From assembly GCF_003590875.1 (NCBI RefSeq), contig NZ_QYUN01000002.1, forward strand, positions 1,364,001-1,428,000: 64,000 bases of DNA. Reading direction: 5' to 3'. Both the position numbers and the translations under genes were made by a program. Source of the DNA: Noviherbaspirillum cavernae. GTDB lineage: Bacteria > Pseudomonadota > Gammaproteobacteria > Burkholderiales > Burkholderiaceae_D. Shown piece after piece: positions 17,481-25,677 of this stretch. Numbering within the stretch: the first letter of the stretch is position 1; every line of letters begins with the position of its first letter. A model generated the notes under the pieces. The model saw nothing but the letters and a program-made list of their open reading frames with translations, did not search any database and was not told the DNA's origin.

Positions 17481-19973
17481 ATGAAGACATGGAAAAGTGT
17501 GGTGCTCTTGATTCTCTTCAGTTTCTCGCTGGGCATCGGAGCGGGCGCACATGCGCAGAGTGCAACAGGCCCCGAGACGCCGTGGCCGTATACCGTGAAG
17601 GCGGGCGATGCGACGCTGACCGTTTATCAGCCGCAACTGGATTCCTGGGATGGTTACCGTCTGATGGCGCGCGTGGCCGTGGCCGCTGCGCGGGGGCAGC
17701 CGCCGCGCAGCCAGTACGGCATCGTCACAGTGGAAGCGAGCACGCATACCGACAAGGGCACGCGCATGGTCACCATCGACCAGGCGAAAATCGTGCAGTC
17801 CGAATTTCCGTCCGCAACGTCGTCACAGGCGAGTGCGTGGAGCAGCGCGATCGCGCGCGAACTGACCGGCAAGTCACGCACGATCGCGCTCGACCGGCTC
17901 GAAGCCTCGCTTGGCGCGCTGGAGAAACAGCGGTCGTTCGAGCACAAGCCGCTGCGCAACGCCGCGCCGCAATTCATCTTTTCCACCGTCCCGGCGATCC
18001 TGATCTCCATCGATGGCGAGCCGATCTACAAGCCGGTAAGCGGCACGGCGCTTGAGCGTGTGATCAATACCCGGCCGCTGCTGCTGCGCGATAGGGACGG
18101 GGCGCACTACCTGAAGGTCTTCGACGGCTGGATGATGGCACCGTCGATCGACGCAAGCTGGTCCGTGCTGAGCATTCCCTCGGCCGATCTGCGGACGGCA
18201 TTCAAGCAGGCGTCGGACGCGCATCTGATCGATCCGCTGACCGGCCAGACCACAGCCGACAGTCCTGCGCCGTCGCTCAAAAATGGCGCGCCGGCCATCC
18301 ACGTCACATCGGTTCCGGCAGAGCTGATCGTGACCGACGGCGAGCCGCGCTACGTGCCGATCGCGGGAACGACGCTGCTCTATGTGGAAAACACGACCGG
18401 CAACGTCTTCAAGGACGCGACAGACAACAAAACCTATGTGCTGGCGAGCGGCCGCTGGTTCCGCGCAGCCGAAGGCGGCGGTCCGTGGGAATATGTCGCG
18501 GCCAATGCCTTGCCGGCCGACTTCGCCAGGATTCCCGACGACAGCGCGAAGGAAAACGTCAAGGCATCGGTAGCCGGCACGGCGCAGGCGCGCGAGGCCG
18601 CGATCGCCGCTTCGGTGCCACAGACAGCGGCGGTCAAGATCGCGGATGCCAGGCTCGCGCAGCCGCGCTTCGACGGTGATCCGGTGTTCAAGCCGATCGC
18701 AGGCACGCCGTTGCAGTATGTGGTGAACACGGCGACACCCATCATCCGTGTCGATGGCGGCAGCTTCTATGCGGTGCAGAACGGCGTCTGGTTCACGGCA
18801 CGGTCGGTGAACGGTCCGTGGGCAGTGGCCACCTCCGTGCCTGCGGTGATCTACTCGATCCCGCCGGAATCGCCGCTGCACTACGTCACCTTCGTGCAAA
18901 TCAATTCGGTGTCGAACGGCGTCGTCTACGTCGGCTACACGCCCGGCTATCAAGGCACGGTTGTCGATCCTGTCACCGGCGTCGTCGTGTACGGCACCGG
19001 CTACGTCTACGACCCGTGGATCGGCACGGTGTGGTATGGCGCACCCGTCACCTATGGATATGGCGCCACGGTCGCCTACACGCCGTGGAACGGTTGGGCC
19101 GTCGGTTTCGGCTTCGGATGGGCGTGGGGCGCGACAACTGCGGCGGCCGGCTGGGGCTGGGGCCCTTATCCGTATTGGGGCCCGTGGGCCTATCCGGCAT
19201 GGGGCGGCGCGTATGCCTATGGTCCGGCCGGCGGGGCGGCTGCATGGGGACCGGGCGGCTGGGCCGGATACACCGGCAACATCTATACGCAATGGGGCAA
19301 CCGCGCCACCGTGTCGCGTTCCGCCGGCGGCTATAACGCATGGACCGGCAATGCGTGGTCGACGCAAGTCGGTTCATCGTACAACTCGCGCACCGGCGTT
19401 TCCTCGGCAGGCCAGCGCGGCGCGGTGCAAAACGTCTATACCGGCAACTTCGCCGCAGGCGGACGCGGCGTTGCCACAGGACCCGGCGGCAATGTCGCCG
19501 CTGGCGAACGCGGCGTCGTCGGCAGTCCGAGCACGGGACAATATGCCGCCGGCGAACGCGGTGCTGTCACCAATCCAAACACCGGGCAGACCATCAGCGG
19601 CGGCAGGGGCGTCGCCGGCAACGTGAATACGGGACAGGCGACGACTTACGGTCGGGCCACCGGTCAAGAGGGCGGCACCGTTGCGCATGTGGGCGACGAC
19701 GTCTATGCGGGCAAGGATGGCAACGTCTATCGTAATACCGGCAGCGGCTGGGAACAGCACACGACGAATGGCTGGCAGCCGACGGAAGGCGGCGCAGGCG
19801 CCACCTCCGCTGCAGGCGGTGCGACCGCGCGCAGCGAGCACATGCAGCAACTGGATGGCGAGCGCAATGCGCGCCAGTTCGGCGGGGAGCGCGCGCAGAA
19901 TCTGAACCGCTCGTCGATGGGCATGCAGCGCTCGTTCGGCGGCGGACACATGGGAGGCGGCCGTCGCCGCTGA
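17481..19973 (+). CDS. Large exported repeat protein (carbohydrate-binding V/XII-like annotation)
   Basis: An 830-residue exported protein with a signal peptide (cleaved near GAHAQ, about residue 25). After an N-terminal domain come three related ~55-residue units starting near residues 178, 287 and 399 (GEPIYKPVSGT, GEPRYVPIAGT, GDPVFKPIAGT), each ending with an aromatic WF/WMM segment. A Tyr/Gly/Trp-rich region at ~500-615 and NxxTGxxxxGxRG-type short repeats (~635-725) follow, then a basic Gly-rich tail. Similar proteins are often labelled carbohydrate-binding, but that is not established. Translation starts at 17481, not at the upstream in-frame ATG. It is probably cell-surface or periplasmic. 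It has its own activator box. Confidence 0.7.
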   Translation: MKTWKSVVLLILFSFSLGIGAGAHAQSATGPETPWPYTVKAGDATLTVYQPQLDSWDGYRLMARVAVAAARGQPPRSQYGIVTVEASTHTDKGTRMVTIDQAKIVQSEFPSATSSQASAWSSAIARELTGKSRTIALDRLEASLGALEKQRSFEHKPLRNAAPQFIFSTVPAILISIDGEPIYKPVSGTALERVINTRPLLLRDRDGAHYLKVFDGWMMAPSIDASWSVLSIPSADLRTAFKQASDAHLIDPLTGQTTADSPAPSLKNGAPAIHVTSVPAELIVTDGEPRYVPIAGTTLLYVENTTGNVFKDATDNKTYVLASGRWFRAAEGGGPWEYVAANALPADFARIPDDSAKENVKASVAGTAQAREAAIAASVPQTAAVKIADARLAQPRFDGDPVFKPIAGTPLQYVVNTATPIIRVDGGSFYAVQNGVWFTARSVNGPWAVATSVPAVIYSIPPESPLHYVTFVQINSVSNGVVYVGYTPGYQGTVVDPVTGVVVYGTGYVYDPWIGTVWYGAPVTYGYGATVAYTPWNGWAVGFGFGWAWGATTAAAGWGWGPYPYWGPWAYPAWGGAYAYGPAGGAAAWGPGGWAGYTGNIYTQWGNRATVSRSAGGYNAWTGNAWSTQVGSSYNSRTGVSSAGQRGAVQNVYTGNFAAGGRGVATGPGGNVAAGERGVVGSPSTGQYAAGERGAVTNPNTGQTISGGRGVAGNVNTGQATTYGRATGQEGGTVAHVGDDVYAGKDGNVYRNTGSGWEQHTTNGWQPTEGGAGATSAAGGATARSEHMQQLDGERNARQFGGERAQNLNRSSMGMQRSFGGGHMGGGRRR

Positions 19974-19988
19974 AATGAGTTCTATCTG

Positions 19989-20408
19989 ATGAATAGCTTG
20001 CGAACAATGGTGATGGCTGCGTTGGTCTTGGTCGTGACGGCATGCGCTACACCGTCCGGCAATCTCGGCGGTACTTCCTGGCAGCTCGTGAAATTTCAGG
20101 GCGGTGATGATACGACGCTGATACCTGATGACAAGGCGAAATACACCGTCACCTTCGGCAGCGACGGTCGCGTGAGCGCGCGCATCGATTGCAACCGAGG
20201 GGTTGGAACGTGGGAGTCGGCGGGACCGAATCAACTCCAGTTCGGACCGCTCGCGCTTACGCGCGCGATGTGTGCGCCAGGTTCGCTGCATGATCGCATC
20301 GCGAAGGACTGGCCTTACGTTCGCTCGTACGTGATCAAGGATGGCCATCTTTTCTTGTCGCTGATGGCGGATGCAGGAATCTACGAATTCGAGCGCACGC
20401 AGAAATAA
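19989..20408 (+). CDS. META/HslJ-domain lipoprotein
   Basis: A 139-residue lipoprotein (lipobox VVTAC) consisting of one META domain, the fold of HslJ. Recognisable points are GGTSWQLVKFQG near residue 27, a cysteine in RIDCNRGVGTW near residue 63 and LALTRAMCAPGS near residue 88, a likely disulfide pair in the family. HslJ-like proteins are linked to heat shock and novobiocin resistance, but their activity is unknown. It begins 15 bp after the repeat protein and is probably cotranscribed. Confidence 0.82.
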   Translation: MNSLRTMVMAALVLVVTACATPSGNLGGTSWQLVKFQGGDDTTLIPDDKAKYTVTFGSDGRVSARIDCNRGVGTWESAGPNQLQFGPLALTRAMCAPGSLHDRIAKDWPYVRSYVIKDGHLFLSLMADAGIYEFERTQK

Positions 20409-20539
20409 TCATTGTTTTTCGATAGGTGCTTTGATCGTGCTCAGTCTTCAGAAGGGCGGTTCCGCAACCTTGTGTTCTCCTCTGCGTCAATGACATACGT
20501 TGGGAGTGTCAATGTCCACTGAGTTGGCAGGAGAGAGCC

Positions 20540-21004
20540 ATGGAATCCTTATCGTGCAACATGTGTCGTGTCGAGAAGTCCTCAACGCTAACGCAGAGCG
20601 CCGTAGAAATAACGGGAAGCGGCCTATTGCGATTTTCTTCATGGAGAAAGTGGCTTGCGGGAAGATTCGTTGTTCCCGTCGCGGCCAGTCTTCTTTTCGC
20701 TGCTCCGGTCATGGCGCAAACATCGACTACGGTCGACGGCAACCTGTGGCTGAGTTCCTCAGCGGAAGTGCGCAGGGCGTTTCTTGTCGGTGCGACAAAC
20801 ATGATGTCCCTCGAAGCTGCCTACGCGAAGAAAAAAGGCACGCCGGCCCCGGTCGCCGGCGCCATGGCCGCCAAGGCGGTGGACCAAATGACGCTGGATG
20901 AGGTGTCGAACCGTATCACGCGTTGGTATGAGGCCAATCCCGGCCGCCGCAACATGCCGGTGATGGGCGTGATCTGGACCGATATCGTCGAGCCGAAGAA
21001 GTGA
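20540..21004 (+). CDS. Exported protein of unknown function
   Basis: A 154-residue protein not recognised. It has an unusually long N-terminus (about 38 residues with several cysteines) before a hydrophobic segment ending in VMAQ, which looks like a signal-peptidase I site near residue 60. The mature part is about 94 residues, with a helical middle and RRNMPVMGVIW near the end. A good ribosome site (AGGAGAGAG) precedes 20540. It lies between the META lipoprotein and a small glycine-zipper lipoprotein, so an envelope role is likely by context only. Confidence 0.6.
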   Translation: MESLSCNMCRVEKSSTLTQSAVEITGSGLLRFSSWRKWLAGRFVVPVAASLLFAAPVMAQTSTTVDGNLWLSSSAEVRRAFLVGATNMMSLEAAYAKKKGTPAPVAGAMAAKAVDQMTLDEVSNRITRWYEANPGRRNMPVMGVIWTDIVEPKK

Positions 21005-21035
21005 AGAACGGTCAGGCACTCTAAAGGTGAATTCC

Positions 21036-21206
21036 ATGAAGCGCAAACTCTCCACCTTCATCGTTCTGGTCAGCATGTTCATACTGACTGCGTGCGCCAC
21101 GGCTACCGGCACTGCCGTCGGTGCGGGGATCGGCAGCATTTCCGGTAATACCAAGGCAGGCGCAGCCATCGGGGGCGGCATAGGTTTGATGTACGACCTC
21201 TTCTGA
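21036..21206 (+). CDS. Small glycine-zipper lipoprotein
   Basis: A 56-residue protein with lipobox ILTAC (Cys at residue 20) and a mature part rich in Gly/Ala in a G-x3-G pattern (GAGIGSISGN, AAIGGGIGL), typical of small glycine-zipper or YMGG-like outer-membrane lipoproteins. The ATG at 21036 follows CTAAAGGTGA. Too small for confident family assignment. It sits between two envelope genes in the same direction. Confidence 0.6.
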   Translation: MKRKLSTFIVLVSMFILTACATATGTAVGAGIGSISGNTKAGAAIGGGIGLMYDLF

Positions 21207-21287
21207 CCGGATGCCGTGCCGTTTCGATGGCATGGCGATGGGCTGCCAGCACATGCTTTGACTGCTGCATACCAGGGAGGCATGAAC

Positions 21288-21521
21288 ATGCGTTGGCTCC
21301 ACACCATTGTGATGACCGCCTTCGTCGCGGTAGTGCTGATTTTCGCCTTGCAGAATCTTCAGACCGTCACGGTTTCCTTTCTGAATTTCAGGATCAGCGT
21401 ACCGCTCGCGATTCTGGTCGCGATCATTTATCTGCTCGGCATGGCCACCGGCAGCAGCGCATGGGCGTTGGTGCGCTGGGCATGGCACGAGTCGAAGCAA
21501 CGCAAGCAGCAGACGATGTGA
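21288..21521 (+). CDS. LapA/DUF1049 small membrane protein
   Basis: A 77-residue protein with two transmembrane helices (about residues 4-24 and 39-60) and a basic C-terminus, matching the LapA domain (DUF1049) of LPS-assembly-associated proteins. FALQNLQTVTVSFLNF is the diagnostic linker. In E. coli, LapA (YciS) works with LapB in LpxC turnover; no lapB is adjacent here. ATG 21288 is preferred over the one at 21282 because AGGGAGG then has normal spacing. Confidence 0.75.
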   Translation: MRWLHTIVMTAFVAVVLIFALQNLQTVTVSFLNFRISVPLAILVAIIYLLGMATGSSAWALVRWAWHESKQRKQQTM

Positions 21522-21639
21522 GAACTTCGCCCACCATGAAGAACGGCAAGCTCTACAAGAACATGCTGTCGCCGTAAGCACGTTGCCGCTGCGTCCAAGT
21601 TGTGGCGGACCAGTCAATCGTGTCAAAAGGAGATATTCC

Positions 21640-23007
21640 ATGAACTTTGGCCGTCGGATCACCTATCGCCTTGCCATGGCATGTGCGCTTGCCGCCAGCG
21701 CCGCCGCGACTGCCCAGACCAGCAACGTCTCTCCCGAACTGATGGCCAAGGTGAAGAGTGAAGTCAAAGCAGATTCAAACCGGCTGGTGACGATGTTCAA
21801 GGACATCCACCAGCACCCGGAGCTGGGTTTCATGGAGACGCGCACGGCGGCGATCGTCGCCAGGGAACTCAAGGCGCTGGGCTTCGACGTGCAGACCGGC
21901 ATCGGCAAGACCGGCGTGGTCGGCGTGCTGCGTAATGGCGCAGGACCCACTGTGCTCTATCGCGCCGACATGGATGCCAACTCGGTGGAAGAGGCCACCG
22001 GTTTGCAGTATGCGAGCAAGGTGCGGGTCAAGCGCGACGACGGCACCGAGGTGCCGGTTGCGCACATGTGCGGCCATGACGCGCATGTGACGTGGATGCT
22101 CGGCATGGCCAAGGCCATGGTGGCGCTGAAGAACCAATGGAGTGGCACGCTGATCCTGCTGGGCCAGCCGGCGGAGGAGCCGATCCTGGGTGCCAGGGCC
22201 ATGGTCGACGATGGCTTATGGACCAGGCACAAGCTGCCCACGCCCGATTACTTCATCGGCATGCACACCGCGCCGGGCCCGGTGGGCATGGTGGTGAGTT
22301 CGGGCGGGCCCAAAATGGCGGGCACCGACCAGATCGACATCCTGTTCAAGGGGGTGGGCGGTCATGGCTCGATGCCGCAGATGACCAAGGACCCGGTGCT
22401 GATGGCCGCGATGGCGGTCGTGCAGTACCAGGCCATCGTCAGCCGCACGATCGAGCCGCAGCAGACCGCGGTGCTGACGGTCGGCTCGATCCAGGCGGGC
22501 GTCGACAACAACGTGATCCCGGCCACGGCGCTGGTCAAGGCCAACTTGCGCTGGTACGACCCGAAAGTGCGCGACCAGCTGATCGCCGGCATCAAGAGCA
22601 TCAGCAACGGCATTGCCCGCACCTACGGCATGCCCGAGGACCAGTTGCCCGAGGTCACGATGAAGGGCGGCTCCACGCCGCTGGTCAACGACGACGCCTT
22701 GGCCCGCCGCATGGCGGTGCCGCTGCGCGCGCTGCTGGGCGACAAGAACGTGGTGGACAACCTGCCGCCCGCGACCGGCTCCGAGGATGTGCACCTGCTC
22801 AAGGGTCCGCATGCCGACGTTCCGTTCAACTTCCTGATCGTCGGTGTCGCCGATCCTGCGGTGTTCGCCAAGGCGCAGAAGGAAGGCAAGCCCTTCCCGT
22901 ACTCGGCCCACAACCCGAACTTCGTTGTCGACCTCAAGGCCATTCCGGTGGGTACCGAGGTCGCCACGGTCTCGATGCTCGAGTTGCTGGGCAAGCGCGC
23001 ACCGTGA
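21640..23007 (+). CDS. Exported M20-family metallopeptidase/amidohydrolase
   Basis: A 455-residue protein with a signal peptide (ACALAASAAATAQ) followed by an M20D-type peptidase. Metal and catalytic motifs are seen: HQHPELGFMETRTA near residue 50, YRADMDAN near residue 107, the MCGHDAHV cluster near residue 144 and GQPAEE near residue 179. The dimerisation 'lid' begins near GVGGHGSMP. M20D members hydrolyse N-acyl amino acids or short amides; the exact substrate is unknown. The signal peptide indicates periplasmic action. The start at 21640 follows AAAAGGAGA. It is paired with the next gene, whose leader region is similar. Confidence 0.87.
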   Translation: MNFGRRITYRLAMACALAASAAATAQTSNVSPELMAKVKSEVKADSNRLVTMFKDIHQHPELGFMETRTAAIVARELKALGFDVQTGIGKTGVVGVLRNGAGPTVLYRADMDANSVEEATGLQYASKVRVKRDDGTEVPVAHMCGHDAHVTWMLGMAKAMVALKNQWSGTLILLGQPAEEPILGARAMVDDGLWTRHKLPTPDYFIGMHTAPGPVGMVVSSGGPKMAGTDQIDILFKGVGGHGSMPQMTKDPVLMAAMAVVQYQAIVSRTIEPQQTAVLTVGSIQAGVDNNVIPATALVKANLRWYDPKVRDQLIAGIKSISNGIARTYGMPEDQLPEVTMKGGSTPLVNDDALARRMAVPLRALLGDKNVVDNLPPATGSEDVHLLKGPHADVPFNFLIVGVADPAVFAKAQKEGKPFPYSAHNPNFVVDLKAIPVGTEVATVSMLELLGKRAP

Positions 23008-23069
23008 TCCTGCTTCACGCATCCACTCACACCGTACTTGGCCGATGGTCGAGTGCAACGGAGATACCC

Positions 23070-24464
23070 ATGAACAACTCCCTTCGGCGCACCATCTACC
23101 GCCTCGCCCTGACATGCGCGCTTGCCGCCAGCGGCGCCGCGACCACGGCGGCTGCACAGTCGACGCAACCGTCCGCGCCGGCCAAGCCGGTCACGCTGAT
23201 CACCAACGCGCGGATCTTCGACGGCCGCTCGGACGCGCTGACCGCGCCGATGAGCGTGCTGGTCGACGGCAACGTCATCGCCCGGATCGCGCCACGCATC
23301 GACGCGCCGGCCGGCGCAACGGTCATCGATGCCGGCGGCCGCACGATGACGCCCGGCTTCATCGACGCGCATTACCACATGACGCTGCAGCTGAGCCCGC
23401 TGCTCGCCATCGGCAGCGACGAGTACTACCACGCCTTCAACGCGGTGCCGATGGCGCGCTCGACGCTGGCGCGCGGCTTCACCACGGTCCGCGACGTCTC
23501 CGGCAACACCTTCTCGCTGAAGCGCGCGATCGACCGCGGCCTGATCGTGGGCCCGCGCATCTATCCGTCCGGGCCGATGATCAGCCAGACCTCGGGGCAC
23601 GCCGACGCACGCATGGCGAGCGAGCGCTCGCCGGCGCAGGGCGGACGCTACAGCCCGCTGATGGAGCTGGGCTACAACGCCGTGGCCGACGGCGTGCCGG
23701 AGGTGCTGAAGGCCACGCGCGAGAACCTGCGCCGCGGCGCCTCGCAGATCAAGATCGCGGTCGGCGGCGGCACCGGCAGCGAGTCCGACCCGCTCGACGT
23801 CTCCGAGTTCACGTCGGAGGAAATCCGGGCGGCCGTGCAGGCGGCCGGCGACTGGAACACCTATGTCACCGCCCACGTCTACACCATCAACGGCATCCGC
23901 CGGGCGATCGATAACGGGGTCAAGTGCATCGAACACGGCCAACTGATGGACGAGGCGACGATGCGGCTGATGAAGGACAAGGGCATCTGGTGGAGCCCGC
24001 AGGTCAGCATCTTCACTTTCATCCCCAAGGGCTACACCGCCGACCAGAAGCGCAAGCACGAGCAGGCCTTCAGCGGACTCGACGCGGCGTTCCGGACCGC
24101 GAAGAAGATCGGTTTTGACCGTATCGCCTTCGGCACCGACATCGTCACCGACCCGGACGCGTTCAATGCCGCGAACGAGGAGTTCGTGCACCGCCTGAAA
24201 TGGTTCACACCGGCCGAGATCCTCAGGCAGGCCACGTACACCAACGCGCAGCTGTTGGCGATGTCGGGCCCGCGCAACCCCTTCCCCGGCAAGCTCGGCG
24301 TGATCGCGGAAGGCGCGATAGCCGACCTGCTGCTGATCAACGGCAACCCGCTGCAGGACATCTCGATCCTGATCGACTACCGCAAGAACATCGCGCTGAT
24401 CATGAAGGACGGCGTGATCTACAAGGACCTGATCGGCGACAACGAGGTCAACCTGGGGTTGTGA
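23070..24464 (+). CDS. Exported metal-dependent amidohydrolase
   Basis: A 464-residue protein with a signal peptide (CALAASGAATTAAAQ) and an amidohydrolase-superfamily TIM barrel. Metal ligands appear as PGFIDAHYHM (HxH) near residue 98, a conserved lysine region QIKIAVGGG near residue 229, VTAHVYT near residue 269, IEHGQL near residue 288 and FGTDIVTD near residue 353. The family includes imidazolonepropionase-like hydrolases and Xaa-Pro dipeptidases; the substrate cannot be told. It is 62 bp downstream of the M20 gene in the same direction and could act on its product in the periplasm (inference). Confidence 0.85.
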   Translation: MNNSLRRTIYRLALTCALAASGAATTAAAQSTQPSAPAKPVTLITNARIFDGRSDALTAPMSVLVDGNVIARIAPRIDAPAGATVIDAGGRTMTPGFIDAHYHMTLQLSPLLAIGSDEYYHAFNAVPMARSTLARGFTTVRDVSGNTFSLKRAIDRGLIVGPRIYPSGPMISQTSGHADARMASERSPAQGGRYSPLMELGYNAVADGVPEVLKATRENLRRGASQIKIAVGGGTGSESDPLDVSEFTSEEIRAAVQAAGDWNTYVTAHVYTINGIRRAIDNGVKCIEHGQLMDEATMRLMKDKGIWWSPQVSIFTFIPKGYTADQKRKHEQAFSGLDAAFRTAKKIGFDRIAFGTDIVTDPDAFNAANEEFVHRLKWFTPAEILRQATYTNAQLLAMSGPRNPFPGKLGVIAEGAIADLLLINGNPLQDISILIDYRKNIALIMKDGVIYKDLIGDNEVNLGL

Positions 24465-24597
24465 CCGCCGTCAACGGCCTGGTGGTACGCGATGCAAAGG
24501 GGCTGCCGGTGAAGCCGGAGCCTGATCCGCTCCTGGGTCGAAGCCACGGACCGTCTGGTCGCGACGGTCAACACTGATCCGAATTCAGGAGGATGCC

Positions 24598-24633
24598 GTG
24601 AAACTCCGCACGCTGTTGAACCTGCAGAGGTAG
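24598..24633 (+). other. 12-codon ORF (GTG start) ending inside the palindromic repeat
   Basis: AGGAGG followed by GTG AAA CTC and eight more codons reads (M)KLRTLLNLQR, and its TAG stop is supplied by the first bases of the GGTAGGGTGGGCAC repeat. It looks like the start of a signal peptide, perhaps a gene cut by repeat insertion, or a leader peptide. An identical copy is at 24874-24909. Confidence 0.3.
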
Positions 24634-24699
24634 GGTGGGCACGGAGTGCCCACGCGGTTTGGACGCTTGGTTCAGCGTGGGCACAGGTGCCCACCCTGC
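24629..24699. repeat. GTGGGCA palindromic repeat, copy 1 (short form)
   Basis: Inverted terminal arms GGTAGGGTGGGCAC and GTGCCCACCCT, each arm also part of a GTGGGCA..TGCCCAC hairpin, with a short middle of about 20 bp different from the copies at 31877 and 38455. Confidence 0.75.
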
Positions 24700-24794
24700 G
24701 CGCTGCACACGTGTTTGGGGTCGTCCATCCCCTGTGGGGCTTCACGGAGGTTCCCGACCTGACGAAAAGGAACAACGACGGAGCACGTGCAGGA

Positions 24795-24810
24795 TTGGAC
24801 CAAAGGCCAA
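24795..24810 (+). promoter_or_regulatory. Activator box E1 without a -10
   Basis: TTGGACCAAAGGCCAA, identical to box E2 in the next duplication unit. At the standard 34-bp distance the sequence is GTCGCG, because the duplication junction replaced the -10 region. It is probably inactive as a promoter. Confidence 0.5.
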
Positions 24811-24904
24811 TTGTGGACAGGAGAATGAGAGCGGTCGCGACGGTCAACACTGATCCGAATTCAGGAGGATGCCGTGAAACTCCGCACGCTGTTGAACCTG
24901 CAGA

Positions 24905-24975
24905 GGTAGGGTGGGCACGGAGTGCCCACGCGGTTATGGACGCTTGGTTCAGCGTGGGCACAGGTGCCCACCCTA
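24905..24975. repeat. GTGGGCA palindromic repeat, copy 2 (short form)
   Basis: The second-unit duplicate of the repeat at 24629, one base longer. Same arms and same middle. Confidence 0.75.
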
Positions 24976-25071
24976 CGCGCTGCACACGTGTTTGGGGTCG
25001 TCCATCCCCTGTGGGGCTTCACGGAGGTTCCCGACCTGACGAAAAGGAACAACGACGGAGCACGTGCAGGA

Positions 25072-25116
25072 TTGGACCAAAGGCCAATTGTGGACAGGCG
25101 AATGAGAGCGGAGACT
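25072..25116 (+). promoter_or_regulatory. Activator box E2 with -10-like GAGACT
   Basis: TTGGACCAAAGGCCAA (25072-25087) with GAGACT (25111-25116) 34 bp from its centre. Boxes F and H have GACACT and GAGACT at the same place. It lies about 105 bp before the sulfatase remnant and presumably still drives DUF3300-DUF2950. Confidence 0.5.
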
Positions 25117-25194
25117 GTAATGCATCAGGTGCGTGGCACGACGTTGCTGCCGTCTTGCGTTGCATTTCTTCAATCCTCATTACAGGAAACCACA

Positions 25195-25565
25195 ATGGTG
25201 CTGACGGAGTACAAACCAGGCACTGCGTTTCCCGGTGAAACGGGACGCACCATGGAAGAATCGCAACCGGCATGGCCCGCTCCCGTGCGAGCGAAGAAAG
25301 GCGTGCCGAACGTGCTGTTCATCGTGCTGGACGATACCGGGTTCGGACAACTCGGATGCTACGGCTCGCCGATCAAAACACCCAACTTCCGGGTCGACCG
25401 TGTCCAGCAGATACGAAGCGCCGTTCGAATTCACCGGCACGATCTTCAAGGTGACGGTCGACGTGTCGGGCAAGATGACGCAGGACACCGAGGAAGAAAA
25501 GAAGGCGCAGGCGAAGGTGCAGATGGCGCGGCACCGGATATGGTATTCACGGCACAGGACGCGCC
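25195..25565 (+). pseudogene. Remnant of a large sulfatase gene (internal deletion)
   Basis: The ATG at 25195 opens a typical large-sulfatase N-terminus: about 60 residues including KKGVPNVLFIVLDDTGFGQL and GSPIKTPN, closely like the intact sulfatases at 33500 and 35978. Near 25390-25410 the reading frame is lost and a different frame gives the C-terminal end of the same family (RYEAPFEFTGTIFKVTVDVS). About 650-700 residues, including the formylglycine site, are missing. The parts are in order and in the same direction, so a single internal deletion with a frame change explains it. No function is expected. It sits under an activator box like the intact sulfatase at 29443. Confidence 0.8.
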
Positions 25566-25677
25566 AACTCCTGAAAAATTCAGGTGATGTGAGATTTGTC
25601 ATCCGACAGAAAAGCATGTGTCAAATGAGCCTTGCAAAAATGACGCATGCGATTCGTCATCGGATTGGGAGCACTCC

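Larger units (their letters stand above)
24557..25109 (+). repeat. Tandem duplication, two units of 276-277 bp
   Basis: Unit 1 is 24557-24832 and unit 2 is 24833-25109. They differ at only a few places: an inserted A in the CGCGGTT(A)TGGACG segment, G/A in CCCTGCG/CCCTACG, and A/C in GACAGGAGAATG/GACAGGCGAATG. Each unit carries a 12-codon ORF with a ribosome site, a GGTAGGGTGGGCAC palindromic repeat and an activator box. The near-identity means the duplication is recent. Confidence 0.9.
24465..25194. other. Gene-poor rearranged region
   Basis: No protein gene longer than about 12 codons is supported here. The stretch consists of 90 bp of unremarkable sequence, two tandem 276-bp units and the start of a new transcript. 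Apparent open frames in it are read through palindromic repeats. Confidence 0.6.

Noticed and set aside
22092..24464. A single 790-codon frame running from inside the M20 gene through the amidohydrolase
   Set aside because: The first part is out of frame with the M20 peptidase; only the part from 23070 encodes a recognisable protein with a signal peptide and ribosome site.
24635..25587. Open frames of 72 to 221 codons across the duplicated region
   Set aside because: They translate palindromic repeats and the box itself; only the part from 25195 resembles a protein, and that is a sulfatase remnant.
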